Below, one piece after another: positions 44,057-53,478 of a DNA stretch of 64,000 bases (position 1 is its first letter; every line of letters starts with the position of its first letter). Source of the DNA: Scandinavium goeteborgense (lineage in GTDB: Bacteria; Pseudomonadota; Gammaproteobacteria; Enterobacterales; Enterobacteriaceae); assembly GCF_003935895.2 (NCBI RefSeq), contig NZ_CP054058.1, forward strand, positions 496,001 to 560,000. Reading direction: 5' to 3'. A model generated the notes under the pieces. The model was not told the DNA's origin and searched no databases. It saw only the letters and a list, made by a program, of their open reading frames with translations. The position numbers and the translations under genes were made by a program.

Positions 44057-44446
44057 CTATTCGCCAAAGGCGTTTGTTAACCATTCGATCTGACTACCGG
44101 TGAAGGCTATCACATCGAACCGACAATCCGTAGTCTCAAAACTCCCGTTGTGGCGGGCAAGCCACAAGCGCGCCGTCTGTAATAATTTTGTTTGTTTGCT
44201 GCGTGTCACACTGGCGGTGGCGCCGCCATACTGCGCGCTGCTGCGATAACGGACTTCAACAAACACCGTTACCGCACCGTCTTTCATTATCAGGTCGATT
44301 TCGCCGCCGCGCGAACGCACATTGGCGGCGATAAAGCGCAGTCCTTTGCATTCTAGCCAGCGACGCGCTTCTTGTTCCCACGCGTCACCGGTCTGTTTCC
44401 GGCTTAGTTTGCCGGCACCATCTGTCCCTGCTGGTATTTGAGCCAT
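44057..44446 (-). CDS. yraN: YraN, UPF0102 nuclease-fold protein
   Basis: 129-residue protein with a PD-(D/E)XK / Holliday-junction-resolvase-like fold: [11 protein letters not shown] then VFVEVRYR provide the acidic residues and lysine/arginine of the motif. Function unproven. The ATG at 44446 ([10 protein letters not shown]) matches the E. coli start; the gene overlaps the 3' end of lpoA by 43 nt, as in E. coli. Confidence 0.93.
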   Translation of the reverse strand: MAQIPAGTDGAGKLSRKQTGDAWEQEARRWLECKGLRFIAANVRSRGGEIDLIMKDGAVTVFVEVRYRSSAQYGGATASVTRSKQTKLLQTARLWLARHNGSFETTDCRFDVIAFTGSQIEWLTNAFGE

Positions 44447-46608
44447 GACAACTTCCTGTTGATCACACAATCCTGCGTGGCGGTCAGATCGCCGGTGTTA
44501 CCGTTCAGCTCGAAGCCCGGTACCTGACGCATCTGTGAGAAATGATTCGCCAGCGCCCAGGCGTCAGCGCCCATGGCGTACAGGCGAGCCAGTGAGTAAT
44601 CGTTACGCACGGCGCCAAGCGCTTGCTGCATCAGCGCCGGGTTGCTGCCCGCCAGCATTGGGATTTCGCTGAACTGTAAGCCGTCCATTTCCAGACGGAA
44701 GTCCGGGCCTACGGTACCCTGTGCGCTGCGTGAGCTAGCGTACAAGGTCGCGCCGCTCTGGCTGCCGTTACGCATGGCGATCATCGGTTTGATGTAGGCG
44801 ATTTCGTCCGGCGTGGCGACAATATACGCCGCATCCACTTTACCGCCGCTGGAGATCTGCGCGTCGCTCGGAGGCGCCGGGATAGTCAGGTCGCCGATAG
44901 TCACTGCTTGCTGCTGCGGCAGGCTGGCGCTGATTGGGCTACCGGTCAGGGCGATACCACCGCCGCCGTTCACGTTGCCGCGCAGTTCATTCACCGAACC
45001 AAATTTCTGCTCCAGAACTACGCCGCCACCGATCTTCTGCCATTCCTGTGCAAAGGCATTAGCCACGCGATCGCCGAAGGCGCTGCGAGGGATCAACACC
45101 AGCGGAGCCTGTTTGCCCTGATCGTGGATATGGTGCGCCGCATCGCGGGCTTCATCTTCCGGGGAGAGGGCGAAGTAGCAAATGTTCGCGCGGTTCTGCA
45201 CGCTTTCAGGCTCATTGAGCGCCAGCACGTTCAGGCTGGTGTTGCTCTTGATCAGTGACTCAACTTCATTTTTCAGCAGCGGGCCGACGACCAGCGTCGC
45301 GCCATCCTGCTGAGCCTGATTAAGCAGCTGATCCAGCGGGGCGGAGGTGGTGTCGTAAACCTTAATGTTCGCTGACGGATTCGCCGGAACAGAGGCTACA
45401 GCAGGCTGTGCGACAGGCTGAGATACCGCAGCTGCATCTGTGCTGACAGGTGCAGTTTCTGCTGGCGCGGATGCGGCTGGATCAGGCTGCTGAGCGGCAG
45501 GATCCTGGACGTCAGGTTGAGCCGGAGTCGCGGCAGGCGCTGCGTCCTGGCCGGTGCCCGGTGCCTGCACCGGTCTTGCCTGCGAACCGATTGCTGGCTG
45601 AGTCTGCGCGTCCGCCGCCGGTTGGCTGGCGGTTAAATCGCTCACTTCCACCTGGGAAGGGCTTACCACGTCGTTATTGTCCTGAACGGAGGCTGCCTGC
45701 GCCGTTTGTTCCGGCACCGCACTGCCGCTGACGGCGCCAGCGCTGCCATTCTTAGCGGCTTCAAAGCCCTGCTGAATAGTACGACCATACACCGCCGCCT
45801 GACCGTTTAACGGTAAGAACAGGGCGATATTCGCGGTAGACGCGGGTTTAAAGTTCTGCACGTTGACCAACTGCGTCGGCAACATTTTCGCGCCTGGATT
45901 CTGCGGGTAACGGGTTTTCCAGTCCTGGATCCCGGCTTTCATCATGTCCGGATCGTTACGGTTATCAAACCACACGCGCTGGAGATCCAGCCAACCCTGC
46001 AACACGTTTTCATCGGCGTTAATCACCAGCGCCGCGGCCTGCTCTTTGGTCATGGACGAAAGCGCCTGCCAGGTGGCGTCGATATTTTTCTGCTTATCCT
46101 GGGCGGAAGTCAGCAATGGCTCCTGCGCAATCAGGGCGCGCAACAGTGGCAGCGATGGCTGGCCGTTCATCGCCACAATCACATCCTGCCAGTAACGGGC
46201 CTGCTGGTTGCTATCAAGGTTTGCTACTTCAATCTTGGCGAGCAGCGCCTGCGCCCCGGCAAAATCTTTCTGCGAGAGCTTGATTTCAGGTGCCAGCAGC
46301 GACTGTTCCTGACGCTGAGAGGCGTTCAGATCCTGCGGCAACTGGCCATACAGTTCCAGCGCCTGCTGGCTCTTGCCTTCTTTCAGCAGTGCACGAATGG
46401 CGAGTAATTGCCAGGTGGTCTTGCTATCATCTGAACTTTGCTGCATCTGCTGCAGGTAGTAACCGGAATCGGCCTGAGCGCTCCCTTCAAGGTGAGCGGT
46501 GCTCTGATCGGCGCTATGCTGGGTGCCACAGCCGGCGAAAAGTAACGCTGCCAGCACAACAGGCAGACAGCGCGCGGCTTTAGAACGAAGAAATGTTGAC
46601 GGTACCAT
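44404..46608 (-). CDS. lpoA: LpoA, outer-membrane activator of PBP1A
   Basis: Lipoprotein that reaches through the periplasm and stimulates PBP1A transpeptidation. The ATG at 46608 ([19 protein letters not shown]) matches E. coli; lipobox FAGC has Cys27. The N-terminal TPR-like domain covers about 30-255 and the periplasmic-binding-protein-like C-terminal domain about 415-734. Between them lies a Pro/Ala/Gln/Asp-rich linker (about 288-413) clearly longer than in E. coli (734 against 678 residues overall). Divergent from rsmI. Confidence 0.96.
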   Translation of the reverse strand: MVPSTFLRSKAARCLPVVLAALLFAGCGTQHSADQSTAHLEGSAQADSGYYLQQMQQSSDDSKTTWQLLAIRALLKEGKSQQALELYGQLPQDLNASQRQEQSLLAPEIKLSQKDFAGAQALLAKIEVANLDSNQQARYWQDVIVAMNGQPSLPLLRALIAQEPLLTSAQDKQKNIDATWQALSSMTKEQAAALVINADENVLQGWLDLQRVWFDNRNDPDMMKAGIQDWKTRYPQNPGAKMLPTQLVNVQNFKPASTANIALFLPLNGQAAVYGRTIQQGFEAAKNGSAGAVSGSAVPEQTAQAASVQDNNDVVSPSQVEVSDLTASQPAADAQTQPAIGSQARPVQAPGTGQDAAPAATPAQPDVQDPAAQQPDPAASAPAETAPVSTDAAAVSQPVAQPAVASVPANPSANIKVYDTTSAPLDQLLNQAQQDGATLVVGPLLKNEVESLIKSNTSLNVLALNEPESVQNRANICYFALSPEDEARDAAHHIHDQGKQAPLVLIPRSAFGDRVANAFAQEWQKIGGGVVLEQKFGSVNELRGNVNGGGGIALTGSPISASLPQQQAVTIGDLTIPAPPSDAQISSGGKVDAAYIVATPDEIAYIKPMIAMRNGSQSGATLYASSRSAQGTVGPDFRLEMDGLQFSEIPMLAGSNPALMQQALGAVRNDYSLARLYAMGADAWALANHFSQMRQVPGFELNGNTGDLTATQDCVINRKLSWLKYQQGQMVPAN

Positions 46609-46671
46609 ACGTATCCAGTGATATTTTTTTAGCTCAATGCTCAATATTAAATCGGCAATACGGACTAAACA

Positions 46672-47538
46672 ATGAAACAACGCGAATCAGCGGACAATTC
46701 TCAGGGTCAGCTCTATATTGTACCCACGCCAATCGGTAATCTTGGCGACATCACCCAACGTGCGCTGGAAATACTGCAAGCTGTTGATCTCATTGCTGCG
46801 GAAGATACCCGTCATACCGGTTTACTGCTGCAACATTTTGCCATTAACGCCCGTTTATTTGCCCTTCATGACCACAATGAACAGCAAAAGGCTGAAACAC
46901 TTCTGGCGAAGCTGAAAGAAGGGCAGAACATCGCGCTGGTTTCCGACGCCGGAACGCCGCTGATTAACGATCCGGGCTATCACCTGGTACGGACCTGCCG
47001 TGAGGCGGGCATCCGCGTGGTGCCACTGCCTGGCCCCTGTGCGGCTATCGCGGCGCTGAGCGCGGCGGGCCTGCCATCCGATAAATTCTGCTACGAAGGT
47101 TTCCTGCCGGCCAAGTCAAAAGGCCGTCGCGATGCGCTGCGTGCATTAGAAAACGAACCGCGCACCCTGATTTTCTACGAATCCACCCATCGACTGCTGG
47201 AAAGCCTGGAAGATATCTGCACGGTACTGGGCGAAAGCCGCTACGTGGTGCTGGCCCGCGAGCTGACTAAGACCTGGGAAACCATCACCGGCGCGCCAAT
47301 TGGCGAACTGCTGGCGTGGGTGAAAGAAGACGAAAACCGCCGCAAAGGCGAAATGGTGCTGATCATTGAAGGTTTCAAAGTGCAGAGCGACGACGCGCTG
47401 CCCGCTGAAGCGCTACGCACCCTGGCGCTGCTGCAGGCCGAACTGCCGCTGAAGAAAGCCGCTGCCATCGCCGCCGAAATCCACGGCGTAAAGAAAAACG
47501 CGCTGTATAAGCACGCGCTGGAGCAGCAGGGGGAGTAA
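46672..47538 (+). CDS. rsmI: RsmI, 16S rRNA 2'-O-methyltransferase (C1402)
   Basis: SAM-dependent methyltransferase that with RsmH modifies C1402 in the 30S P site. 288 residues. Tetrapyrrole-methylase fold with the signatures [16 protein letters not shown] near the N-terminus, AEDTRHTG, and [13 protein letters not shown], plus PGPCAAI. It is the last core gene before the accessory hipBA and aga regions. Confidence 0.97.
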   Translation: MKQRESADNSQGQLYIVPTPIGNLGDITQRALEILQAVDLIAAEDTRHTGLLLQHFAINARLFALHDHNEQQKAETLLAKLKEGQNIALVSDAGTPLINDPGYHLVRTCREAGIRVVPLPGPCAAIAALSAAGLPSDKFCYEGFLPAKSKGRRDALRALENEPRTLIFYESTHRLLESLEDICTVLGESRYVVLARELTKTWETITGAPIGELLAWVKEDENRRKGEMVLIIEGFKVQSDDALPAEALRTLALLQAELPLKKAAAIAAEIHGVKKNALYKHALEQQGE

Positions 47539-47620
47539 TGTTTTGAGCCGCTACCCTTGCCTGGGTGGCGGTTGACTCGTTGATCCTCAATTCGCTAAAT
47601 CTTCCAGCCCCTCTTTCCTT

Positions 47621-47718
47621 ACAGCCTACAGGCTGTTTTATCAATTTAACAATCTGTAGGCTGTATTTTGCATTTACAGCTTATAGGGTGTAATGTTCAA
47701 AAACAGCTTATCGTGTGT
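47621..47718 (+). promoter_or_regulatory. Four-box operator array and promoter of hipBA
   Basis: Four 16-bp boxes related to the perfect palindrome ACAGCCTACAGGCTGT start at 47621, 47649, 47676 and 47703, that is at 28, 27 and 27 bp intervals. Matches to the first are 12, 13 and 11 of 16. A sigma-70-like promoter TTGCAT-17-TAATGT (47668-47696) has box 3 in its spacer, box 4 at the expected start point and boxes 1-2 upstream. This layout fits cooperative autorepression by HipB or HipBA. Confidence 0.7.
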
Positions 47719-47748
47719 ATCTGTCGCTAAAACAAGGGTAAGTACGTT

Positions 47749-48054
47749 ATGAATACTGTTTATCCATTGAAAACCCTGAGTCATTTGCGCCCTTTGCTGA
47801 TTGGATTTCGCAAAGCGAATGGGCTTACGCAAAAAGATGTCTCCGAAAGGTTAGGTGTTACACAGCAAACCTATGCTCGGCTCGAAGCCAGCCCGGGAAG
47901 TGCCAGTATTGAGCGATTGTTTAAAGTGTTTACTGTGCTTGGTGTCGAAGTGGTGCTCTCAGCTGGACCCGCTGGGCTAGTGCCCACGTCATCTTTCTCA
48001 ATGGAAGAGTCAGGCATACAGAACACGTTGCCTGCCCGAAGGGAAAAATGGTGA
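47749..48054 (+). CDS. hipB: HipB-like antitoxin and autorepressor
   Basis: A 101-residue XRE-type helix-turn-helix protein (HTH about residues 26-46, LTQKDVSERLGVTQQTYARLE-type, seen as KDVSERLGVTQQTY). The toxin hipA starts 4 nt after its stop, the standard antitoxin-toxin order. HipB proteins neutralise HipA and repress the operon. It is somewhat longer than E. coli HipB (88 residues), with a basic tail ending ARREKW. Not present at this site in E. coli K-12. Confidence 0.85.
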   Translation: MNTVYPLKTLSHLRPLLIGFRKANGLTQKDVSERLGVTQQTYARLEASPGSASIERLFKVFTVLGVEVVLSAGPAGLVPTSSFSMEESGIQNTLPARREKW

Positions 48055-48058
48055 CGAT

Positions 48059-49384
48059 ATGCGTCGTACACAACAACGCTTAGCGATATGGATGAACGGC
48101 ATCCAGGTTGGATACTGGGAAAAATTCAGAGGGGAAGATGGGTTGCAATACCTTCCCGAATGGATTGCAGATGAACAAGGCAGAGCATTATCACTTTCTT
48201 TGCCTTTCACCCCAGGCAATCAAATTTGGCGCGGAAGTGTTGTACGTGACTATTTCGATAATTTATTGCCTGACAGCGAGAATATCCGCAGGCGCTTAGC
48301 AATGCGCTACCACGCCAAAAGCCTTGAACCTTTCGATCTGCTGGCCGAATTGGGAAGAGACTGTGTAGGGGCAATACAGCTCTTGAATGTTGATGAGCAA
48401 CCCGCAGATTTATACTCCGTAAATTTTCGCCCGCTATCAGAAACTGAGATTGCCTCCACGCTGCGAAATACCTCAGCAACGTTGCCTGGTCGACAGGACA
48501 ACGCTGATGATTTGCGTTTGTCCATTGCCGGGGCTCAGGAAAAAACGGCTTTGCTCTGGCATGAAGCGCAATGGTGCTTACCAGAAGGTAATACACCCAC
48601 GACACATATTTTCAAATTACCGCTTGGACTCGTTGGCAATATGCAGGCGGATATGAGTACATCCGTTGAAAATGAATGGCTGTGTTCTTTGATTCTTGAG
48701 CACTTTGGGATCCCTGTAGCGAAATCGCAGATAGCGCAGTTTGACGATCAGAAGGCGTTGGTCGTTGAACGTTTTGATCGGCGATGGTCGAGCGATAGGC
48801 AATGGATTGTTCGCTTACCACAAGAGGATATGTGCCAGGCGCTGGGCGTTTCTCCGTTACGTAAATACCAGGCTGATGGTGGACCGGGTATTACCGATAT
48901 CATGGAAATTCTGAGTCACTCAGAGCAGGCGGAAAGGGACCGGGAGGTGTTCTTCAGGGCGCAAATCCTTTTCTGGCTGTTGGCGGCTACGGATGGACAT
49001 GCGAAGAATTTCAGTATCGCTGTTGAGCCGCAAAGTCGTTATCGACTGACTCCGCTTTATGATGTGCTGTCGGCATGGCCGGTTATTGGCCCAGGAAATC
49101 GCCAGATTTCCTGGCAGAGATGCAAATTGGCAATGTCGGTTCGGGGGAGCGGTAATTACTATCATCTCAACAGAATTCAGCGGCGGCACTGGATCAATCA
49201 TGGTGAATTAACCGGATTAAGTTGTTCACAGGTTGAATCCATGATGGAAGAGATTATTTCCAGAACCCCGGAAGTCATTGAGCGTGTATCCGCGTTACTG
49301 CCTGATTCGTTCTCTGCTGAGCTTGCAGAAAGTATTTTTGAAGGGATGCGGCAACAGTGCGGGCGATTAGCGGAAAAAATGTAA
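48059..49384 (+). CDS. hipA: HipA-family serine/threonine kinase toxin
   Basis: Kinase toxin of type II TA systems; E. coli HipA phosphorylates glutamyl-tRNA synthetase and induces persistence. 441 residues, same domain order as E. coli HipA. Seen are the couple_hipA N-terminal region (ALSLSLPF...FFDNLLPDS-like YFDNLLPDSENIRRR), the autophosphorylated serine (Ser155 in RLSIAGAQEK), and catalytic Asp312 in TDGHAKNFS. The metal-binding Asp335 lies in LYDVLSAWP. All key residues are intact, so an active toxin is likely. It overlaps no neighbour and converges on the aga cluster. Confidence 0.9.
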   Translation: MRRTQQRLAIWMNGIQVGYWEKFRGEDGLQYLPEWIADEQGRALSLSLPFTPGNQIWRGSVVRDYFDNLLPDSENIRRRLAMRYHAKSLEPFDLLAELGRDCVGAIQLLNVDEQPADLYSVNFRPLSETEIASTLRNTSATLPGRQDNADDLRLSIAGAQEKTALLWHEAQWCLPEGNTPTTHIFKLPLGLVGNMQADMSTSVENEWLCSLILEHFGIPVAKSQIAQFDDQKALVVERFDRRWSSDRQWIVRLPQEDMCQALGVSPLRKYQADGGPGITDIMEILSHSEQAERDREVFFRAQILFWLLAATDGHAKNFSIAVEPQSRYRLTPLYDVLSAWPVIGPGNRQISWQRCKLAMSVRGSGNYYHLNRIQRRHWINHGELTGLSCSQVESMMEEIISRTPEVIERVSALLPDSFSAELAESIFEGMRQQCGRLAEKM

Positions 49385-49391
49385 GACACGA

Positions 49392-49416
49392 AATGGCCCG
49401 GAATCCCCGGGCCATT
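49392..49416. terminator. Bidirectional hairpin between hipA and the glycosidase gene
   Basis: AATGGCCCGG-AATCC-CCGGGCCATT is a perfect 10-bp stem between the stop codons of the converging genes. Short T-rich flanks allow termination on the minus strand (end of the aga cluster) and possibly the plus strand. Confidence 0.65.
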
Positions 49417-49420
49417 GTGT

Positions 49421-51310
49421 TTATTTAACTGGAGTGGCTTCAAACACCAGGGTTTCCAGCGGTTGTAGCGTAACCACAACCGCGTCTTTGTAGTCTGATG
49501 GAACGGTGGCGTTGCTGCCATACACCGCTTTCAGAGTTAAATGCGTGGTTTCGCCCTGCGGGATCTCAAAATCTTTCGCCAGATTCAGATAATAGCTCTG
49601 CGGTTTGTCGGACGGGTTACGCAGGCCAAGAATGGCTTTATCTTTGGTCCACGATGCCCAGCCGTACGTTTCCAGCGATGTCGGGTCGCCGCCTACCCAG
49701 TGTGTGTCGACCAGCACCTGCGCATTATCCCGTGACCATTTGGCGGCCTGCGCCAGCGTGTCCCACTTCGCTTTGTTCAGCATAGAAGGCGTGATGTAGA
49801 GCTCCTGCAGCTGGGTACCGGTGGCGAAATAGCTCCAGACCTGATCGGCAAAGTCGCTGTCCGTCTGCACTTTCTCCAGTCCGTAATAGGCGTGTTCCGC
49901 GCTGACAATGCCGTGATACATCAGAGAATTGAGCGGGAACAGTGGGCCTTTGCGCACAATCGAGCGGAAGGTTTCCGCGTCGCGATATGTCATCCACTGT
50001 TGTACCGGCGTGCCAGGGCCGTACAGGTTAATGTCATCACCCTGACGCCAGATAGAATCGGCGTACAGCAGCCACGAAGGGCTGGCATCGGTGCCGGTAG
50101 TCAGGTTGATAAACAGGTTTTTGTTGGCTTCGCGCATGTTGTGCAGCAGAGCGATGGACGCGTCGAAATCAGAGGCAAATTTGCTGCCTTTGATGTGCGA
50201 GTTAGCGTTCCCCATCCCGTCCAGCTTGAAGGAAGTGATGTGCTCGTTCTTGATAAGCTTGAGGATTTGTTCGTTGAAGTTGTCGAAATAATGCGGGCCA
50301 GAGAGCGCGAGTTTACCGTCGACGGTTTCGAAGCCGTACTCTTTCGCATGCGACACGCGGATGTCGCGGGGTTTGTTATAGCCGCCCCACGGCGACAGCC
50401 ATAACCCTACCGAGCTGTGCAGGCTATCGGCCTTTTCACGCACTTTGCTAAATCCATGGCTAAACGCCGGTCCAAACAGCCACCGGCCGGTACGATCGTC
50501 CCAACCGTCATCCAGCAGGAACGCATCCAGCGGCACGCCGCGCCCGGTAATGAATTCTTGGTTCCACTCATCCATTCGGCCTAACACGTCCTGCTCGGTA
50601 TAGGTGGTGAAGAAGCCGATATCCATCCAGCTGTTGTAGTGCAGATAAGGCTTATAAGGGCGTGGGCGAACGGCTTCAATGAACTGGTTCACGCTTCGAC
50701 GAAGCTGATTCGTCTCAGGGAAGGTCCCGAAAAAGGTGGTGTAACTGACCGGCGTGTCAGCCTGAATCGGCGTTTTCAGCTCGACGTTGAGATTGGTGGT
50801 AGCTTCATAGGCGTAAGTGTTGACGATAGGTTTGCTCGGCAGAATGAAAAACGAATCGGCGATAATGGGCGAGCTGTTTATTGCGCCATCGACATAAGGT
50901 GCCTGGGCCTGTTTTTTGGTCGGGAAGAAAGTGATTTTTGCCACTTCGCGCGGTTGCCCAACGGCGGTGAGGGTGTAATCAATGCTGGCGTATTTCCCTT
51001 TCACCAGGTTGACGGTCACGGTGACGTTAAAATCAGGGTGTGTATAGTCAATAACGATCGCATCAGCCTGTTTCTCAACATGTTTAACCTTAAAATCTGC
51101 GGTATGGATAACGGACTCATCCGGCAATGTCAGGAAGAACAGCTCCTGCGGTGATAGCTGGTGGCTGGAGTGCGCATCTTTAATCACCAGCGCGGAATTG
51201 GCATCGTCAAACGAGACGCTGAGATTGTCATTTTTCAGGGCGTAGTTGGCGGCACAGGCGGCGTTGGAAACCAACAATGCGAGCAACGAAATAGTGAGCA
51301 CTTTTTTCAT
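49421..51310 (-). CDS. Exported GH36/clan-D-like glycosidase in the aga cluster
   Basis: A 629-residue secreted protein. The signal peptide is MKKVLTISLLALLVSNAACA (cleavage after residue 20). A beta-sandwich-like N-terminal half (about 21-210) precedes a barrel with alpha-galactosidase-like motifs. These are HYNSWMD, FLLDDGW (267-270), GLWLSPWGG, FKLDGMG (candidate nucleophile Asp364) and YADSIWRQGDD (candidate acid/base Asp418 or 425-426). These resemble clan GH-D (GH27/GH36). Position as last gene of an N-acetylgalactosamine cluster suggests cleavage of alpha-galactosaminides or N-acetylgalactosaminides in the periplasm; that is inference. E. coli has agaI here. Confidence 0.65.
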   Translation of the reverse strand: MKKVLTISLLALLVSNAACAANYALKNDNLSVSFDDANSALVIKDAHSSHQLSPQELFFLTLPDESVIHTADFKVKHVEKQADAIVIDYTHPDFNVTVTVNLVKGKYASIDYTLTAVGQPREVAKITFFPTKKQAQAPYVDGAINSSPIIADSFFILPSKPIVNTYAYEATTNLNVELKTPIQADTPVSYTTFFGTFPETNQLRRSVNQFIEAVRPRPYKPYLHYNSWMDIGFFTTYTEQDVLGRMDEWNQEFITGRGVPLDAFLLDDGWDDRTGRWLFGPAFSHGFSKVREKADSLHSSVGLWLSPWGGYNKPRDIRVSHAKEYGFETVDGKLALSGPHYFDNFNEQILKLIKNEHITSFKLDGMGNANSHIKGSKFASDFDASIALLHNMREANKNLFINLTTGTDASPSWLLYADSIWRQGDDINLYGPGTPVQQWMTYRDAETFRSIVRKGPLFPLNSLMYHGIVSAEHAYYGLEKVQTDSDFADQVWSYFATGTQLQELYITPSMLNKAKWDTLAQAAKWSRDNAQVLVDTHWVGGDPTSLETYGWASWTKDKAILGLRNPSDKPQSYYLNLAKDFEIPQGETTHLTLKAVYGSNATVPSDYKDAVVVTLQPLETLVFEATPVK

Positions 51311-51363
51311 CAGGGTGAGTTCCTTATTGTGTTTAAGGTGAGGCCAACAGGTTCTTCTTTTAT

Positions 51364-52155
51364 CTACAGAACACCCAGCGCTGAACCGGCTATAGCGAGG
51401 ACGAAGGTCACGCCAATTAACAGCACCGGGTGCGCTTTTTTCGCGCGTAGCAGGTAATACATCAGCAGGGTGTAAGCCATTGGCAGAATATTGGGGAACA
51501 CCTTGTCAAAGAAATCTTGTTGCAGCGCGACCTTATGGGTGGCGTCAATCGCAAAGGTTGTCACCACATTAATATGGACGTAAGACGCAATCAGCCCACC
51601 AATAACCGTGATCCCGAGAATGGTGGCGGAGCGGGCAATCATCTGTGAGTTTTCCCGGACTTTATCTATCGCTTTCACCCCGACGGAATAACCAATATGC
51701 GTCCAGCCAACGCGTAAAAAGAATATGGCGAGATAGACTGCAAAGAATAAAATAGGGCCGAGCAAATTCCCCTGACTGGCAAATGAAGAGCAAATACCCG
51801 CCATGATCGGCAATAAGGTGAACCAGAATATGGCGTCGCCGATACCCGCAATAGGGCCAAACAGTGCCACCTTCAGCCCTTTAATGGTGTTGCGATCTTC
51901 GCCTTTCTCCTCCATGGAGATTAAGAGTCCCATCAGGAATCCCACCAGATTGGGGTGGGTATTTATAAATTCCAGATTATCTTTCATCGCGGCGCTCAGG
52001 CCGGGCTGATCATTCTTATAGATTTTCTTGAGTAACGGCAGCATCGCCCAGGTAAAACCGCCCGCCTGCATACGTTCATAGTTAAAACTGGCCTGCAGGA
52101 GCGATGAACGAAATCCCAGACGGGTAATGTCTTTCTTACTGATTTCAGATCCCAT
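51364..52155 (-). CDS. agaD: AgaD, EIID of the galactosamine PTS
   Basis: Membrane subunit of the mannose-family PTS permease for D-galactosamine. The start at 52155 (MGSEISKKDITRLG) matches E. coli AgaD exactly in position, 263 residues, with nearly identical sequence; longer upstream frames run through agaC. Signature QASFNYERMQAGGF for EIID is present. It overlaps agaC by 11 nt, so the two membrane subunits are translationally coupled. Confidence 0.95.
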   Translation of the reverse strand: MGSEISKKDITRLGFRSSLLQASFNYERMQAGGFTWAMLPLLKKIYKNDQPGLSAAMKDNLEFINTHPNLVGFLMGLLISMEEKGEDRNTIKGLKVALFGPIAGIGDAIFWFTLLPIMAGICSSFASQGNLLGPILFFAVYLAIFFLRVGWTHIGYSVGVKAIDKVRENSQMIARSATILGITVIGGLIASYVHINVVTTFAIDATHKVALQQDFFDKVFPNILPMAYTLLMYYLLRAKKAHPVLLIGVTFVLAIAGSALGVL

Positions 52156-52948
52156 TGCTGTAATCCTCTTCATCATTTTTGCGCGTGTCGGCCTGCGGCT
52201 GCGCCGCGGCTTTTGCTTTCGCGTTGAAAAACTCGTAGACGGCAAAGCCTGCGCCAAGCACGGCGACGGGCAGGAGGTTATTGACCTGGATATAACAAAC
52301 AAACAGGAACCCGGCGATCAGGTACGGAATGTACTGTGCCTTGAACATCACCCGCAGCAATAAGCCAAAACCGACGGCAGGTAGGATCCCACCCGCAACT
52401 TCAAATCCATGTGTCAGCCAGGTCGGCATTGATTTTACCAGCGCCTGCATTGCACCTTGCGCGAGGTAGGTACAGAGGAAAGCAATGACCGCATACGAAC
52501 AGGCGACAATCAGCGTGGTCGTCCAGTTCAGGCGAGCAAAAGCGCCGGTATTGGTTTCTTTCGCGTATTTATCCGCCTTGCTCATGAACAGTGAAAACGC
52601 GGAGTAGAAAAACAGAATGACGTACTGCATTAGCAGGCTGAACGGCAGACCAAGGCCAATTGCCGTTTTGGCATCAACGCCTGTCGACCAGGCAATAACG
52701 GTGGTCATTACCCCTGCCATAATAGGGTTCGGCGGTTGCACCCCTCCGGCGGGCGTGAGCCCGGCAAAGGCGAGTTCGGTTAATCCGCCGGTAATTAAGC
52801 CAATATGAATATCCCCCAATATTGCCCCTGTCAGGGTACAAACAATAATGGGACGAAAGAGAAATAAAGCTTCCAGCCAAAAATCAATTCCCAGTACAAA
52901 GACAAGGGCGGCAAGTGACAGCCCTTGAATGAGCGTAATTTCATGCAT
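52145..52948 (-). CDS. agaC: AgaC, EIIC of the galactosamine PTS
   Basis: Transmembrane channel subunit of the mannose-type PTS (EIIC-Man family), 267 residues, very similar to E. coli AgaC throughout. The family motif GGLTELAFAGLTPAGGVQPP lies at about residues 54-73. The C-terminus is Glu/Asp-rich and ends EDYSNGI. It lies 51 nt downstream of agaB. Confidence 0.95.
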   Translation of the reverse strand: MHEITLIQGLSLAALVFVLGIDFWLEALFLFRPIIVCTLTGAILGDIHIGLITGGLTELAFAGLTPAGGVQPPNPIMAGVMTTVIAWSTGVDAKTAIGLGLPFSLLMQYVILFFYSAFSLFMSKADKYAKETNTGAFARLNWTTTLIVACSYAVIAFLCTYLAQGAMQALVKSMPTWLTHGFEVAGGILPAVGFGLLLRVMFKAQYIPYLIAGFLFVCYIQVNNLLPVAVLGAGFAVYEFFNAKAKAAAQPQADTRKNDEEDYSNGI

Positions 52949-52999
52949 TTTATCGCCTCGTGATTTTTATGTTTCTTGCTTTAATACAGAGACAGTCAG

Positions 53000-53476
53000 T
53001 TAGTCATTAATATTTTCTTTGGTATCTCCCGGTACATCCTGAATAAAAATATTAATGCCCTGATGTTTAATAAAACGAAGATCGGTCAGATCCTTTTCGT
53101 CAACATACACTTTGCTGCTGATCTGTTTTTTCCCTTCCGAAAAATGCATATTGCCGACGTTGACGTCCTTCAACGGTACACCACCTTCCAGCAGTTTTCG
53201 CACCGTGTCGGGCGTGCGGCAAATGAGGAAGATCTTCTGATGTGGGGCTGCTTTACTGATGATGTCGATGGTTTTGGCAATCGAGAAAAAGCGGATCCCA
53301 AAACCGTAGGTCTCGGCGGTGATCCCCATCAGCTTCTGCTGTAACTCATCTTTAGCGACGTCATCATCAACCACGATCAGCAAATTAGCGCCGATCGTTG
53401 AAGTCCAGGTCACGCCCACCTGGCCATGGACCAGGCGGTTATCTATTCGGGTCAGTAATATATTGGGTGTACTCAT
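53000..53476 (-). CDS. agaB: AgaB, EIIB of the galactosamine PTS
   Basis: Cytoplasmic phosphocarrier EIIB, mannose type, 158 residues. The phosphorylated histidine is His17 in RIDNRLVHGQVGVTW. Similar throughout to E. coli AgaB. The ATG follows AGGAGAG embedded in the end of the malY-like gene, only 2 nt after that gene's stop codon. No EIIA domain is fused; the separate AgaF may serve both PTS sets, as proposed for E. coli. Confidence 0.95.
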   Translation of the reverse strand: MSTPNILLTRIDNRLVHGQVGVTWTSTIGANLLIVVDDDVAKDELQQKLMGITAETYGFGIRFFSIAKTIDIISKAAPHQKIFLICRTPDTVRKLLEGGVPLKDVNVGNMHFSEGKKQISSKVYVDEKDLTDLRFIKHQGINIFIQDVPGDTKENIND

Positions 53477-53478
53477 TT

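Noticed and set aside
47539-47748. Possible CRISPR-like array because of regularly spaced boxes
   Set aside because: Only four diverged 16-bp palindromes at 27-28 bp intervals, placed on a promoter; they are operators, not repeats with spacers.
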